DNA of 8,088 nt from Candidatus Saccharimonadota bacterium (lineage in GTDB: Bacteria; Patescibacteriota; Saccharimonadia; Saccharimonadales; Saccharimonadaceae). Location of the stretch: NCBI GenBank assembly GCA_027451185.1, contig DAIDJW010000028.1:1-8088 (forward strand). Direction: 5' to 3'. This document shows positions 1 to 5,340 of the stretch, in pieces. Below the pieces are notes generated by a model. The model saw only the letters and a program-made list of their open reading frames with translations. It was not told where the DNA came from and did not search any database. Position numbers and translations under genes: made by a program. How positions within the stretch are numbered: position 1 is the stretch's first letter; each line of letters begins with the position of its first letter.

Positions 1-3
1 CTA

Positions 4-60
4 CCCTCCACTGTTACACCGCTTAGAAAGCTTTTTAGCGTATACTAACCCCTTTGTCCA
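4..60 (-). promoter_or_regulatory. Possible promoter and RBS of a leftward gene off the left edge
   Basis: On the minus strand a -35-like TGGACA (60-55) is followed after 17 nt by a weak -10-like TAAAAA (37-32). A Shine-Dalgarno-like GGAGGG lies at 9-4, placed so that a start codon would fall just beyond base 1. The arrangement suggests the 5' end of a leftward gene outside the window. An imperfect palindrome around AAAGCTTT (20-40) overlaps the -10 and could be an operator. The -10 is poor and the gene is not visible, so this is tentative. Confidence 0.35.
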
Positions 61-95
61 GCGGATCTCTACGTTTTGTGAGGTGGATCACGTAT

Positions 96-162
96 ACCCG
101 GATCGGGTGGGACGAAGGGCAAACTGGTGTCAGGTGATGCCCACCCTTACCTGGCGCTTTTT
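96..162 (+). other. GC-rich structured intergenic stretch, pseudoknot-capable
   Basis: The gene-free stretch 1-265 contains a block dense in self-complementarity. GGGTGGG (105-111) pairs perfectly with CCCACCC (140-146). GTCAGGT (129-135) pairs with ACCTGGC (149-155), with one G-U. The two stems interlock as an H-type pseudoknot. Alternatively, 129-155 followed by TTTTT (158-162) reads as an intrinsic terminator. ACCCG (96-100) with CGGGT (104-108), and AAGGG (115-119) with CCCTT (144-148), are competing small pairings. No known riboswitch or ncRNA family is recognised. It could be a small RNA, an attenuator or the terminator of an upstream transcript. Confidence 0.35.
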
Positions 163-168
163 GGTGCC

Positions 169-197
169 TTGACTTTTGATGATGTTTATGTTATTAT
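169..197 (+). promoter_or_regulatory. Sigma-70-type promoter of the small membrane protein gene
   Basis: The -35 box TTGACT (169-174) is separated by exactly 17 nt from the -10 box TATTAT (192-197). This predicts a transcript start near 203-206 and a leader of about 60 nt before the GTG start at 266. Confidence 0.7.
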
Positions 198-203
198 TAT
201 TCA

Positions 204-260
204 ATCTCAATCTGAGATGATCTCGTCCGAACGGACGAGTGCACACTTCGTAAGCGGAGG
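204..260 (+). promoter_or_regulatory. Hairpin-containing 5' leader and RBS
   Basis: Two perfect hairpins sit in the predicted leader. ATCTCA (204-209) pairs with TGAGAT (213-218). CTCGTCC (222-228) pairs with GGACGAG (233-239) around the loop GAAC. The Shine-Dalgarno GCGGAGG (254-260) follows, five bases before the GTG start at 266. The hairpins may only stabilise the mRNA 5' end; no ligand-binding motif is recognised. Confidence 0.5.
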
Positions 261-265
261 TTTGC

Positions 266-667
266 GTGAGCTCGCTCATTTACTTCGTCCTGTTCGGGTT
301 CGCTGCCGTGACCCTCGTGGTCATGGTCGCCGGCCTGTGGCGGCACAACATCCCCATGTCCATGTTCGGAGCTGGTGCGCTGCTGTTGCTCGCTGGTCTC
401 GTTCTGAACCTGGCCGGTCTGCGTCACACGGTGGCGGGCGGCAAGGCTTACAGCTGGGGAGTTCTTCCCGACTGGGCCTACACCGGGCCGATCGTTGTCG
501 GCACGATTTTTGTCGTGCTGGCGTGGCTGCCTAAGCTGCGCCTGCTCCTTCGGGAGTGGCGCTCTATCGCAGCTGCCAGACGGAAGGCGAAAGCCGCCGA
601 GCGGGCCGCCGCGGTCGCCAACAAGCGGCACGCCGCCGAGGCGCCGAAAGTTGGCGCAAGCGGCTGA
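266..667 (+). CDS. Small three-TM membrane protein, unknown function
   Basis: The 133-residue protein is not recognised as a named family. Three hydrophobic segments are visible (about residues 3-24, 31-52 and 70-89). They are followed by an Arg/Lys/Ala-rich, probably helical tail (about 91-133). By the positive-inside rule that tail is cytoplasmic, placing the N terminus outside. The GTG start is supported by the RBS GCGGAGG five bases upstream and a near-consensus promoter at 169-197. The gene is monocistronic: it has its own promoter and terminator and converges on pth. Codons end almost always in G or C; one 60-base sample (601-660) is about 77% GC, against about 53% in a sample of der. 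It also uses a GTG start and a TGA stop, unlike the neighbouring core genes. It may be horizontally acquired. That it is a gene is well supported; its function is unknown. Confidence 0.75.
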   Translation: MSSLIYFVLFGFAAVTLVVMVAGLWRHNIPMSMFGAGALLLLAGLVLNLAGLRHTVAGGKAYSWGVLPDWAYTGPIVVGTIFVVLAWLPKLRLLLREWRSIAAARRKAKAAERAAAVANKRHAAEAPKVGASG

Positions 668-680
668 CGCGCTGTGTGCA

Positions 681-719
681 CGGGGCGGCGAGCTGCAGCA
701 ATGCAGTTCCGCCGCCCCG
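681..719 (+). terminator. Strong GC hairpin after the membrane protein gene
   Basis: A ten-base perfect stem (681-690 with 710-719) continues through one bulged C into an inner stem, CTGCA (693-697) with TGCAG (702-706). It lies 13 nt past the TGA stop at 667 and directly before the T-run terminator at 722-750. The two together form a double terminator, or the first protects the mRNA 3' end. Confidence 0.6.
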
Positions 720-721
720 CC

Positions 722-750
722 GGCACTCCCTTAAAACGGAGTGCCTTTTT
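722..750 (+). terminator. Rho-independent terminator of the membrane protein gene
   Basis: The eight-base stem GGCACTCC (722-729) with GGAGTGCC (738-745) is followed at once by TTTTT (746-750), a classic + strand intrinsic terminator. The minus-strand pth gene ends six bases further on at 756, so the hairpin also separates convergent transcripts. Confidence 0.85.
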
Positions 751-755
751 CATTT

Positions 756-1319
756 CTAAAGATTGGTACTGGTCAGCTCGAATGTGCCGCGAATGAATTT
801 ATCAATCAAATCCGAAACATGCGGAATAACGACGCTGGCGAGCGTCTTTTTTTCATCGCTCGAAAAATGCCCTAATACGAAATCGACGTCGTTCATTTGG
901 TTACGCAACTCGTTCCAGGTGCCAACGCGGATACGGTGGAAACTGTCGCCAACGGCCGCGTTAAGACTTTTGACACCGTTATTACCGGCATCACTACCCT
1001 TGTTGCGGGTGCGAACCGTGCCAAATGGCAGGGCTAAGTCGTCGTGAATAACAAGTAAATCGGCGGCTGGGTCAAGTTTATAAAAATCAATCAAAGCGCG
1101 GGCGCTGCGGCCGGTTTCGTTATAAAAAGTTGTTGGTTTAACGAGTAGTACCTTTTCGTCACCCACTTTAAACTCAGCGATATAAGCATGAAATTTGGGC
1201 TTTTCCTGCCACTGAGCGCCGTTTAGGGCGGCATAGCTATCGAGCGCCATAAAACCGACGTTGTGGCGCGTGGTGCGATATTCTTCGCCGGGATTACCTT
1301 GGGCTAAGATAAGTTTCAT
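756..1319 (-). CDS. pth: Peptidyl-tRNA hydrolase
   Basis: Pth hydrolyses the ester bond of peptidyl-tRNAs that drop off the ribosome, recycling the tRNA in the cytoplasm. The 187-residue length is normal for the family. It opens with the hallmark LAQGNPG (residues 5-11). The expected active-site residues are present: Asn9, His19 (RHNVGF), Asn67 (TFYNETG), Asp93 (HDDLALPFG) and the GNNG loop at 112-115. The ATG at 1319 is chosen because it starts the conserved first strand. No Shine-Dalgarno precedes it. Instead a TATACT (1331-1326) ends six bases before the ATG, which predicts a leaderless mRNA. It lies 44 nt downstream of der on the same strand and may also be read through from der. Stop is TAG. 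The GC-rich + strand gene converges on its 3' end. Confidence 0.96.
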   Translation of the reverse strand: MKLILAQGNPGEEYRTTRHNVGFMALDSYAALNGAQWQEKPKFHAYIAEFKVGDEKVLLVKPTTFYNETGRSARALIDFYKLDPAADLLVIHDDLALPFGTVRTRNKGSDAGNNGVKSLNAAVGDSFHRIRVGTWNELRNQMNDVDFVLGHFSSDEKKTLASVVIPHVSDLIDKFIRGTFELTSTNL

Positions 1320-1325
1320 AATTAA

Positions 1326-1354
1326 AGTATAGCCTAAGTTAGGTTAACTTAACT
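1326..1354 (-). promoter_or_regulatory. Leaderless promoter and inverted repeat before pth
   Basis: The -10 TATACT (1331-1326) lies exactly six bases before the pth ATG, so transcription would start at or next to the A of the start codon. The -35 region (AGTTAA at 1354-1349) is weak. It is covered by the perfect inverted repeat TAAGTTA (1335-1341) / TAACTTA (1345-1351) with a 3-nt spacer. The repeat could be an operator compensating for the poor -35, or simply intercistronic structure after der. Confidence 0.45.
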
Positions 1355-1363
1355 AGGCCGGTG

Positions 1364-2740
1364 CTACTTGCCCTTTTTATCAATTGGGTCTTTGCCGGCG
1401 GCGATGCGCTCGCGGTTGTCTTTGATCTGTTTTTCGTCGATGAAACTGAATTTAATCGGCGTACCAATGTAGTCGTAGGTTTCGCGCAGGGTGTTCTCAA
1501 GGTAGCGCTTGTAGCTCCAGTGAACAAATTTTAGGTTCGATCCATAAATTACAAACCATGGCGGCGTGGTATCGGTTTGAACGATGTAGCGTAGCTTCGG
1601 ATGGGTATTTTTAAGACCAGCTGGCGGATGTGCGCCGACGGCGCGTTGCAACATGTCGTTTAAGACACGGGTTTTGGTTTGTTGGGCGCGGCGGTCTTTA
1701 ATTTCAAGCGCTAAATCGAATAGTTTAGTCACGTTTTGGCCAGTAACACTACTGGTGAAAATTAGCGGTGCCCAAGGCACAAAATCAAACGTATTGGCGA
1801 TTTTTGGCGCCAAGGCGTCGCGCGTAAAAGCGTCTTTTTCTTCAACAATATCCCATTTACTAACTACGACCACTAGGCCCTTGCCAGCTTCGTCGATAAT
1901 GCCAGCCAGACGTTGGTCAAGTTGAGTGCCAAGTTCGTTAACGTCAAGCAGCAAGAAACAAACATCGCTTTCTTCAATGGCTTGCAGGCTACGTAGAACG
2001 CTAAATTTCTCAATGCCAACCTCTTGCTTGCCTGGTCGGCGCATGCCAGCGGTATCAAGTAGTTCAATCGCTTGACCCTTGTAGTTGACGCGAACACGGT
2101 TAATGTCGCGGGTGGTGCCGGCGATATTGGCAACAATCGCCTGCTGTTTGCCAGCTAAGCTGTTGAACAGATTGCTTTTACCGACGTTTGGACGGCCAAT
2201 TAGGGCCACGCGCAGAACGTCTTCTTCGGGAATATCTTTAACGGCCGGTAACATTTCGCTTAGGCGGTCTAGAACATCCTCAATACCGACGTTGTGCTCG
2301 GCGCTAGTGCGGATAATATCTTTAATACCCAGGCGGCGGAATTCGGTTTCGTCCAGACTACCAGCTAGATCTGACTTATTGGTCAGCAAAATAACTGGTT
2401 TTTTAGAGCGCAGGGCTTTTTTGGCAACCAGACGGTCTTCGTCGCCAACGTAACGAGTGCTGTCGACGACCACCAGGATAATATCGGCAGTTTCAGCGGC
2501 ATCAGTAATTTGGTCCTGAATACTGGCCTCGAACTCGTCGTTGGGATCTTTAAGACCGGCGGTATCAACCAGCCAAAAAGCGTGGTCCTTGTGCAGGACC
2601 TTACCAATGACGTTGTCGCGGGTAGTACCGGCTTCGCGGGCGACAATCGCTTGCTTAGCCTGAACCATACGATTAAAAAGCGAACTTTTGCCGACGTTCG
2701 CCTGTCCGATAATTGCTACGGTTGGAAGTTTTGATGCCAT
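1364..2740 (-). CDS. der: Ribosome-assembly GTPase Der (EngA)
   Basis: Der is an essential GTPase with two tandem G domains that acts in assembly of the 50S ribosomal subunit. The 458-residue protein shows G domain 1 with P-loop GQANVGKS (12-19), DTAG (59-62) and NKSD (121-124). G domain 2 has P-loop GRPNVGKS (182-189) and DTAG (229-232). A C-terminal KH-like domain follows (about 352-437) and a short basic end. In G domain 2 the usual NKWD specificity motif reads SKWD (294-297), and the first P-loop is GQA rather than the usual GRP. The frame is open for 49 codons further upstream, but homology begins at MASKLP, so ATG 2740 is taken. A promoter at 2752-2780 would start transcription within about five bases of this ATG, and no Shine-Dalgarno is seen. 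Stop is TAG; pth follows after 44 nt. Confidence 0.96.
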   Translation of the reverse strand: MASKLPTVAIIGQANVGKSSLFNRMVQAKQAIVAREAGTTRDNVIGKVLHKDHAFWLVDTAGLKDPNDEFEASIQDQITDAAETADIILVVVDSTRYVGDEDRLVAKKALRSKKPVILLTNKSDLAGSLDETEFRRLGIKDIIRTSAEHNVGIEDVLDRLSEMLPAVKDIPEEDVLRVALIGRPNVGKSNLFNSLAGKQQAIVANIAGTTRDINRVRVNYKGQAIELLDTAGMRRPGKQEVGIEKFSVLRSLQAIEESDVCFLLLDVNELGTQLDQRLAGIIDEAGKGLVVVVSKWDIVEEKDAFTRDALAPKIANTFDFVPWAPLIFTSSVTGQNVTKLFDLALEIKDRRAQQTKTRVLNDMLQRAVGAHPPAGLKNTHPKLRYIVQTDTTPPWFVIYGSNLKFVHWSYKRYLENTLRETYDYIGTPIKFSFIDEKQIKDNRERIAAGKDPIDKKGK

Positions 2741-2751
2741 AATTAGTAACC

Positions 2752-2780
2752 ATTGTAACAGATGTAGCTTATATTGACAA
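2752..2780 (-). promoter_or_regulatory. Promoter of der, leaderless, -35 shared with the divergent gene
   Basis: On the minus strand TTGTCA (2780-2775), a 17-nt spacer and TACAAT (2757-2752) make a good sigma-70-type promoter. The predicted start falls around 2744-2746, only about 4-6 nt before the ATG at 2740, so der mRNA would be leaderless or nearly so. The -35 box overlaps the -35 of the rightward promoter at 2774-2802 on the opposite strand. Confidence 0.7.
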
Positions 2781-2802
2781 GTGGCGAATATGGTAGTATA
2801 AC
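2774..2802 (+). promoter_or_regulatory. Promoter of the 2859-3503 gene
   Basis: A consensus TTGACA (2774-2779), a 17-nt spacer and TATAAC (2797-2802) predict transcription starting near 2808. TTGACAA reads as a -35 on both strands, so this promoter and the divergent der promoter share one -35 site and should compete for RNA polymerase. Confidence 0.75.
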
Positions 2803-2805
2803 TTG

Positions 2806-2853
2806 ACGCAGCATTTCGATGCGTTCCTGAACAACTCACTCTAGCCTTGGAGG
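2806..2853 (+). promoter_or_regulatory. 5' hairpin and RBS of the 2859-3503 gene
   Basis: At the predicted 5' end of the mRNA either ACGCA (2806-2810) pairs with TGCGT (2820-2824), or GCAT (2811-2814) pairs with ATGC (2819-2822) around a TTCG tetraloop. Both would stabilise the transcript end. The Shine-Dalgarno TTGGAGG (2847-2853) lies five bases before the GTG at 2859, the same spacing as in the 266-667 gene. A TTG at 2847 is in frame but lies inside the Shine-Dalgarno and is not the start. Confidence 0.5.
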
Positions 2854-2858
2854 CTGAC

Positions 2859-3503
2859 GTGAAACTGACAATCGGTTGTTGGGACATCCAGGATCGGATT
2901 TTCGATCCGGAGGTTCAGCGCTATCTGCGTTCCGGCCAAACCGGCGTGGACGTGTGGGTACTCTTCGGTGGTTACACCGAGGTGCGCGAGCGGTACATGG
3001 CCGACGCACTCAAGGCACACTTCGGCGACCTGTTCGACACATTCCACTTCATGCACGACTATGACAAGTGGAGCGACTCGAAAACGCCGGTGCACTACGG
3101 CACGATCGTGCTGGTGCGAAACGGCATCATGCGCCGAGGCGAAGAGGTGTGGATGGTACGCGGCGGCGAGAGCGGTCACATCACCACGGTCATCGATGAC
3201 ACGGTGATCATGGCCGTGCACCCTGACGACATGACGTCGTTCAATGTCGATCGAGCCGTCGCGAACGCTGCGAAGAAGTGGCCTGCAGTTACTGTCGACC
3301 GCTCGATTGTCCTGACCAACTACGACACTGGTCGTCTGGGGCAGTTTGTCCGTACGCCCAAGGTCGTTCCGCCGTCTAGCGCCAAGCCCAAGCGGGGGCG
3401 TATCCTGGCCGGCAAGGACGTCGCGACGGTCGTCTCGGTCGGTTACGGTGTTCGCTGCAACGGTGCCCACCACCGACCGGTGATTGTCTCGGCCGAGTCG
3501 TGA
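2859..3503 (+). CDS. Divergent endonuclease/exonuclease/phosphatase-like protein
   Basis: The 214-residue soluble protein resembles the endonuclease/exonuclease/phosphatase (EEP) fold in motif order. These are a first strand ending WDIQ (residues 8-11; family WNIQ), TEV at 40-42 (catalytic-Glu position), HYGTIVLVRNG (79-89), VHPDD (120-124), LTNYD (152-156; family GDxN) and a terminal GAHHRPVIV (202-210; family SDHRP). Several catalytic positions are altered: Asn to Asp in WDIQ, and SDH to AHH. Activity is therefore uncertain, and the assignment is pattern recognition only. The GTG at 2859 is supported by a Shine-Dalgarno with five-base spacing. The gene is GC-rich, monocistronic, divergent from der and convergent with rluB, with its own promoter and hairpin terminator. 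It stops with TGA, unlike the core genes. Alternative: an unrelated orphan family. No signal peptide or membrane segment is seen. Confidence 0.7.
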   Translation: MKLTIGCWDIQDRIFDPEVQRYLRSGQTGVDVWVLFGGYTEVRERYMADALKAHFGDLFDTFHFMHDYDKWSDSKTPVHYGTIVLVRNGIMRRGEEVWMVRGGESGHITTVIDDTVIMAVHPDDMTSFNVDRAVANAAKKWPAVTVDRSIVLTNYDTGRLGQFVRTPKVVPPSSAKPKRGRILAGKDVATVVSVGYGVRCNGAHHRPVIVSAES

Positions 3504-3518
3504 GCAGCAGGCTGTTCG

Positions 3519-3570
3519 GGAAAGGCGCCGGGCGCCGAGATTTATTTCTCGGTTGCCCGGCGCCTCTTCC
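3519..3570. terminator. Very strong hairpin between convergent genes
   Basis: An 11-bp perfect stem (3523-3533 with 3555-3565) continues inward through CCGAGA (3535-3540) / TCTCGG (3547-3552) around a TTTATT loop. Past one bulged C it extends outward through GGAA / TTCC. It starts 16 nt after the TGA at 3503 and lies 21 nt beyond the end of rluB. There is no proper T-run on either strand. It may end both transcripts, or act as a 3' stabiliser. Confidence 0.6.
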
Positions 3571-3590
3571 ATTTCTAGGATTTATATCAC

Positions 3591-4292
3591 CTAACGCATA
3601 TCAACGATTTTGAACTCGCCGGGCTTCATATCACCAAGCGCATAATTACCAAAATTAGTGCGATGCAAACTGATAACCGTATAGCCTAGCGACGAGAAGG
3701 TTCGCCTAATTTGGCGATTGCGACCCTCGTGCATTGTTACCTGCCAGCTCTTACGACTGTCGTCGCTTAGGCGCATTAGCTGTAATTGACTTTTGCCATC
3801 TGGTAAGTCGACGCCGTAATCGCTAATCATCTGTTGGTGGAGCGGTTCTAGCTCGCGGTCGAGTTCGACTTCATAGACTTTGACCTTGTAGTGACTGGGG
3901 TGGGTCATGCGCTGGGTAAAGTCGCCGTCATTGGTCAGTAAGATTAGCCCACTAGAGTCTTTATCGAGCCGACCAACGGTTTTTAGCTGCTGGTATTCTG
4001 GTGGCAGCAGCGCGTAAAGGGTTGGCGTACTACCCTGTTGACGGCGCGAGCTAACGTACCCCACTGGTTTATTGAGGGCTAAGTAGACGTACTCCGGTTT
4101 AGCGCCAAGTTGTCGGTTGTCGAACTCGATGACATCGCTGGGCGTAACCCTGTCGCCAAGCGTTGCCTTAACGCCGTTAATCTTGACGCGGCCACTTTTA
4201 ATTACATTGTCTGCTTCGCGCCGCGAGAAGCCCAATAACAAAGCCAACTGCTTGTTGAGGCGAGTTGGCTCAGAGGATTCTAGATTAGTCAT
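3591..4292 (-). CDS. rluB: RsuA/RluB-family pseudouridine synthase
   Basis: This enzyme converts a specific uridine in rRNA to pseudouridine; RluB-type members act on 23S rRNA. The 233-residue protein has an N-terminal S4 RNA-binding domain (about residues 10-57, LNKQLALLLGFSRREAD). The catalytic domain follows, with motif GRLDKDSSGLILLTNDGD (107-124) containing the catalytic Asp110, and the conserved HEGRNRQIRR at 188-197. The exact target (16S RsuA-like or 23S RluB/E/F-like) cannot be fixed from sequence alone, so the symbol is provisional. ATG 4292 is the only start before the S4 domain. It has no clear Shine-Dalgarno and lies 15 nt after the response-regulator stop, so translation is probably coupled within a kinase-regulator-rluB operon. 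Stop is TAG. Confidence 0.93.
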   Translation of the reverse strand: MTNLESSEPTRLNKQLALLLGFSRREADNVIKSGRVKINGVKATLGDRVTPSDVIEFDNRQLGAKPEYVYLALNKPVGYVSSRRQQGSTPTLYALLPPEYQQLKTVGRLDKDSSGLILLTNDGDFTQRMTHPSHYKVKVYEVELDRELEPLHQQMISDYGVDLPDGKSQLQLMRLSDDSRKSWQVTMHEGRNRQIRRTFSSLGYTVISLHRTNFGNYALGDMKPGEFKIVDMR

Positions 4293-4307
4293 GGGCTAAT
4301 AATAACA

Positions 4308-5288
4308 CTAAACGGTTGGTGCCACTGGTGGAACCGGTGGTTGAGGTGGCATGGTTGGCGCAGCTGGCTCGGGTGGTAATGGTGAAGCTGGCGGCACTGG
4401 TGCACCACTAAGCTCTTGGCTCATAAGGGTCGACATATCGACCGCCGAAGCTGGCGTCTCGAGTGGATGAATAACACGCTCACCTAAAGAGGCCGGTCTG
4501 GTGGTCGAAAACGGTGCGGTTGGCTCGGGTAAACTACCCGGTTCTTGGGTTGGAGGTGCTACATAAGCGGTTTGAACAGATGATGTTGGTGCTGCTGGTG
4601 CTGGCGTGACAACAGGTGCTGGAGCAACCGGAGCGATTGGTTCGACAATTGGAGCAGGAGTTGGTGCTGCTGCTGGCATGACCGGAGCGGCCATTGGTGT
4701 TGGTTCAATCGGCGCTACTGGTGCCATTGGCTCCATTGGCGCTACTGGGCTAGTTGGTAAGCTGGCCGGAGCTGGCTGTGGCGGCATTTGTGGCTGAGGC
4801 GGTTGAACAACGGCTGGAGCCGGCTGTAGTGCAACAGGTGCTGGTGTGACGTCAGGGCGAGCAATGGCACTAGGTGCCGGCGGAGCAAAAGCATTGCGCG
4901 GAGCGCTAGCCGGAGCTAGGCTGTCGCCTAGGACATCGTGAACGGTACGGACAACATCTTCAATACCAACCTGAGACTTTACCAGATAACGATCGGCGCC
5001 TAGGGCTTCACCACGGGCGCGCTGGTCTTCCGATGACAGGGCGGTCATCATAATCACCTTAATGTCTTTGGTTTCGGTGGTGCTGCGCAAGATGTCGAGC
5101 ATGTCAAAACCGCTGATTTTTGGCATCATAACGTCGCTAATAATTAAATCTGGACGATCTTTAATAGCTAGCGCTAGGGCTTCTTCGCCGTCGCCAGCTG
5201 ATACAATTTCGTAACCTTCGGCCTGCAAGCGAACACCGTAAATTTCGCGTAAGCTCTTGTCGTCTTCAACTAGTAGAATCTTTGCCAT
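4308..5288 (-). CDS. Response regulator with long Pro/Ala-rich tail
   Basis: This is a phosphoacceptor partner for a histidine kinase, almost certainly the one encoded just upstream. Residues 1-120 form a complete CheY-like receiver. It has acidic pair Asp9/Asp10, phosphoacceptor Asp52 (IISDVMMPKISG), Thr82 (MMTAL), switch aromatic Tyr101 and Lys104 (YLVKS). Residues 122-326 are a low-complexity Pro/Ala/Val tail with no recognisable DNA-binding or enzymatic domain. One less degenerate island, around SLGERVIHPLETP and MSTLMSQELSG (about 268-294), may be a docking motif. The ATG at 5288 has a good Shine-Dalgarno, AGGGG (5298-5294), at five-base spacing. The gap to the kinase stop is 52 nt and rluB follows after 15 nt. 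Output is more likely protein-protein than direct DNA binding. Stop is TAG. Confidence 0.93.
   Translation of the reverse strand: MAKILLVEDDKSLREIYGVRLQAEGYEIVSAGDGEEALALAIKDRPDLIISDVMMPKISGFDMLDILRSTTETKDIKVIMMTALSSEDQRARGEALGADRYLVKSQVGIEDVVRTVHDVLGDSLAPASAPRNAFAPPAPSAIARPDVTPAPVALQPAPAVVQPPQPQMPPQPAPASLPTSPVAPMEPMAPVAPIEPTPMAAPVMPAAAPTPAPIVEPIAPVAPAPVVTPAPAAPTSSVQTAYVAPPTQEPGSLPEPTAPFSTTRPASLGERVIHPLETPASAVDMSTLMSQELSGAPVPPASPLPPEPAAPTMPPQPPVPPVAPTV
4311..4925 (-). repeat. Pro/Ala-rich low-complexity coding repeat of the response regulator
   Basis: The segment encodes the response-regulator tail as degenerate iterations of short units such as PVAP, PAPV, MEPMAP and IEPTP. At the DNA level GGCGCTACTGG recurs at 4711-4721 and 4738-4748, a 27-nt period, showing local tandem duplication. 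Long apparent open frames on the + strand here are by-products of this composition. Confidence 0.7.
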
Positions 5289-5340
5289 ATTTACCCCTAT
5301 TGTAGCGAATGGTTGCTTAAAAAGCTATACCCCTTATGTT

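Noticed and set aside
105..155. c-di-GMP-I riboswitch, suggested by GGGCAAAC at 117-124
   Set aside because: The required downstream GGGACGCAAAGCC-type strand is absent after it and the pairing pattern does not fit.
214..240. Second hammerhead on the + strand, suggested by GATGA near a GTCC/GGAC stem
   Set aside because: The stem is followed by GAGT instead of GAAA, GATGA is not adjacent to the stem in the required way, and no stem I or III is found.
127..534. + strand open frame of 135 codons at the left end
   Set aside because: It overlaps the real membrane protein gene in another frame, lacks an RBS, spans the promoter and leader, and has Arg/His/Cys-rich shadow composition.
2741..2887. 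N-terminal extension of Der to 2887
   Set aside because: The 49 extra residues show no Der similarity and overlap both divergent promoters; homology begins at MASKLP (2740).
2841..3572. Long minus-strand open frame of 243 codons
   Set aside because: It is antisense to the 2859-3503 gene; GC-rich codons on one strand commonly leave the opposite strand open, and it would begin inside the terminator hairpin.
751..3577. Identical CATTTCTA at 751-758 and 3570-3577 after both + strand terminators, as a possible insertion scar
   Set aside because: Eight bases are too few to support an attachment site or duplication; one copy overlaps the pth stop codon.
4606..4797. Gly/Ala/Ile-rich + strand open frame
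   Set aside because: It is a by-product of the Pro/Ala repeats on the opposite strand of the response-regulator gene.
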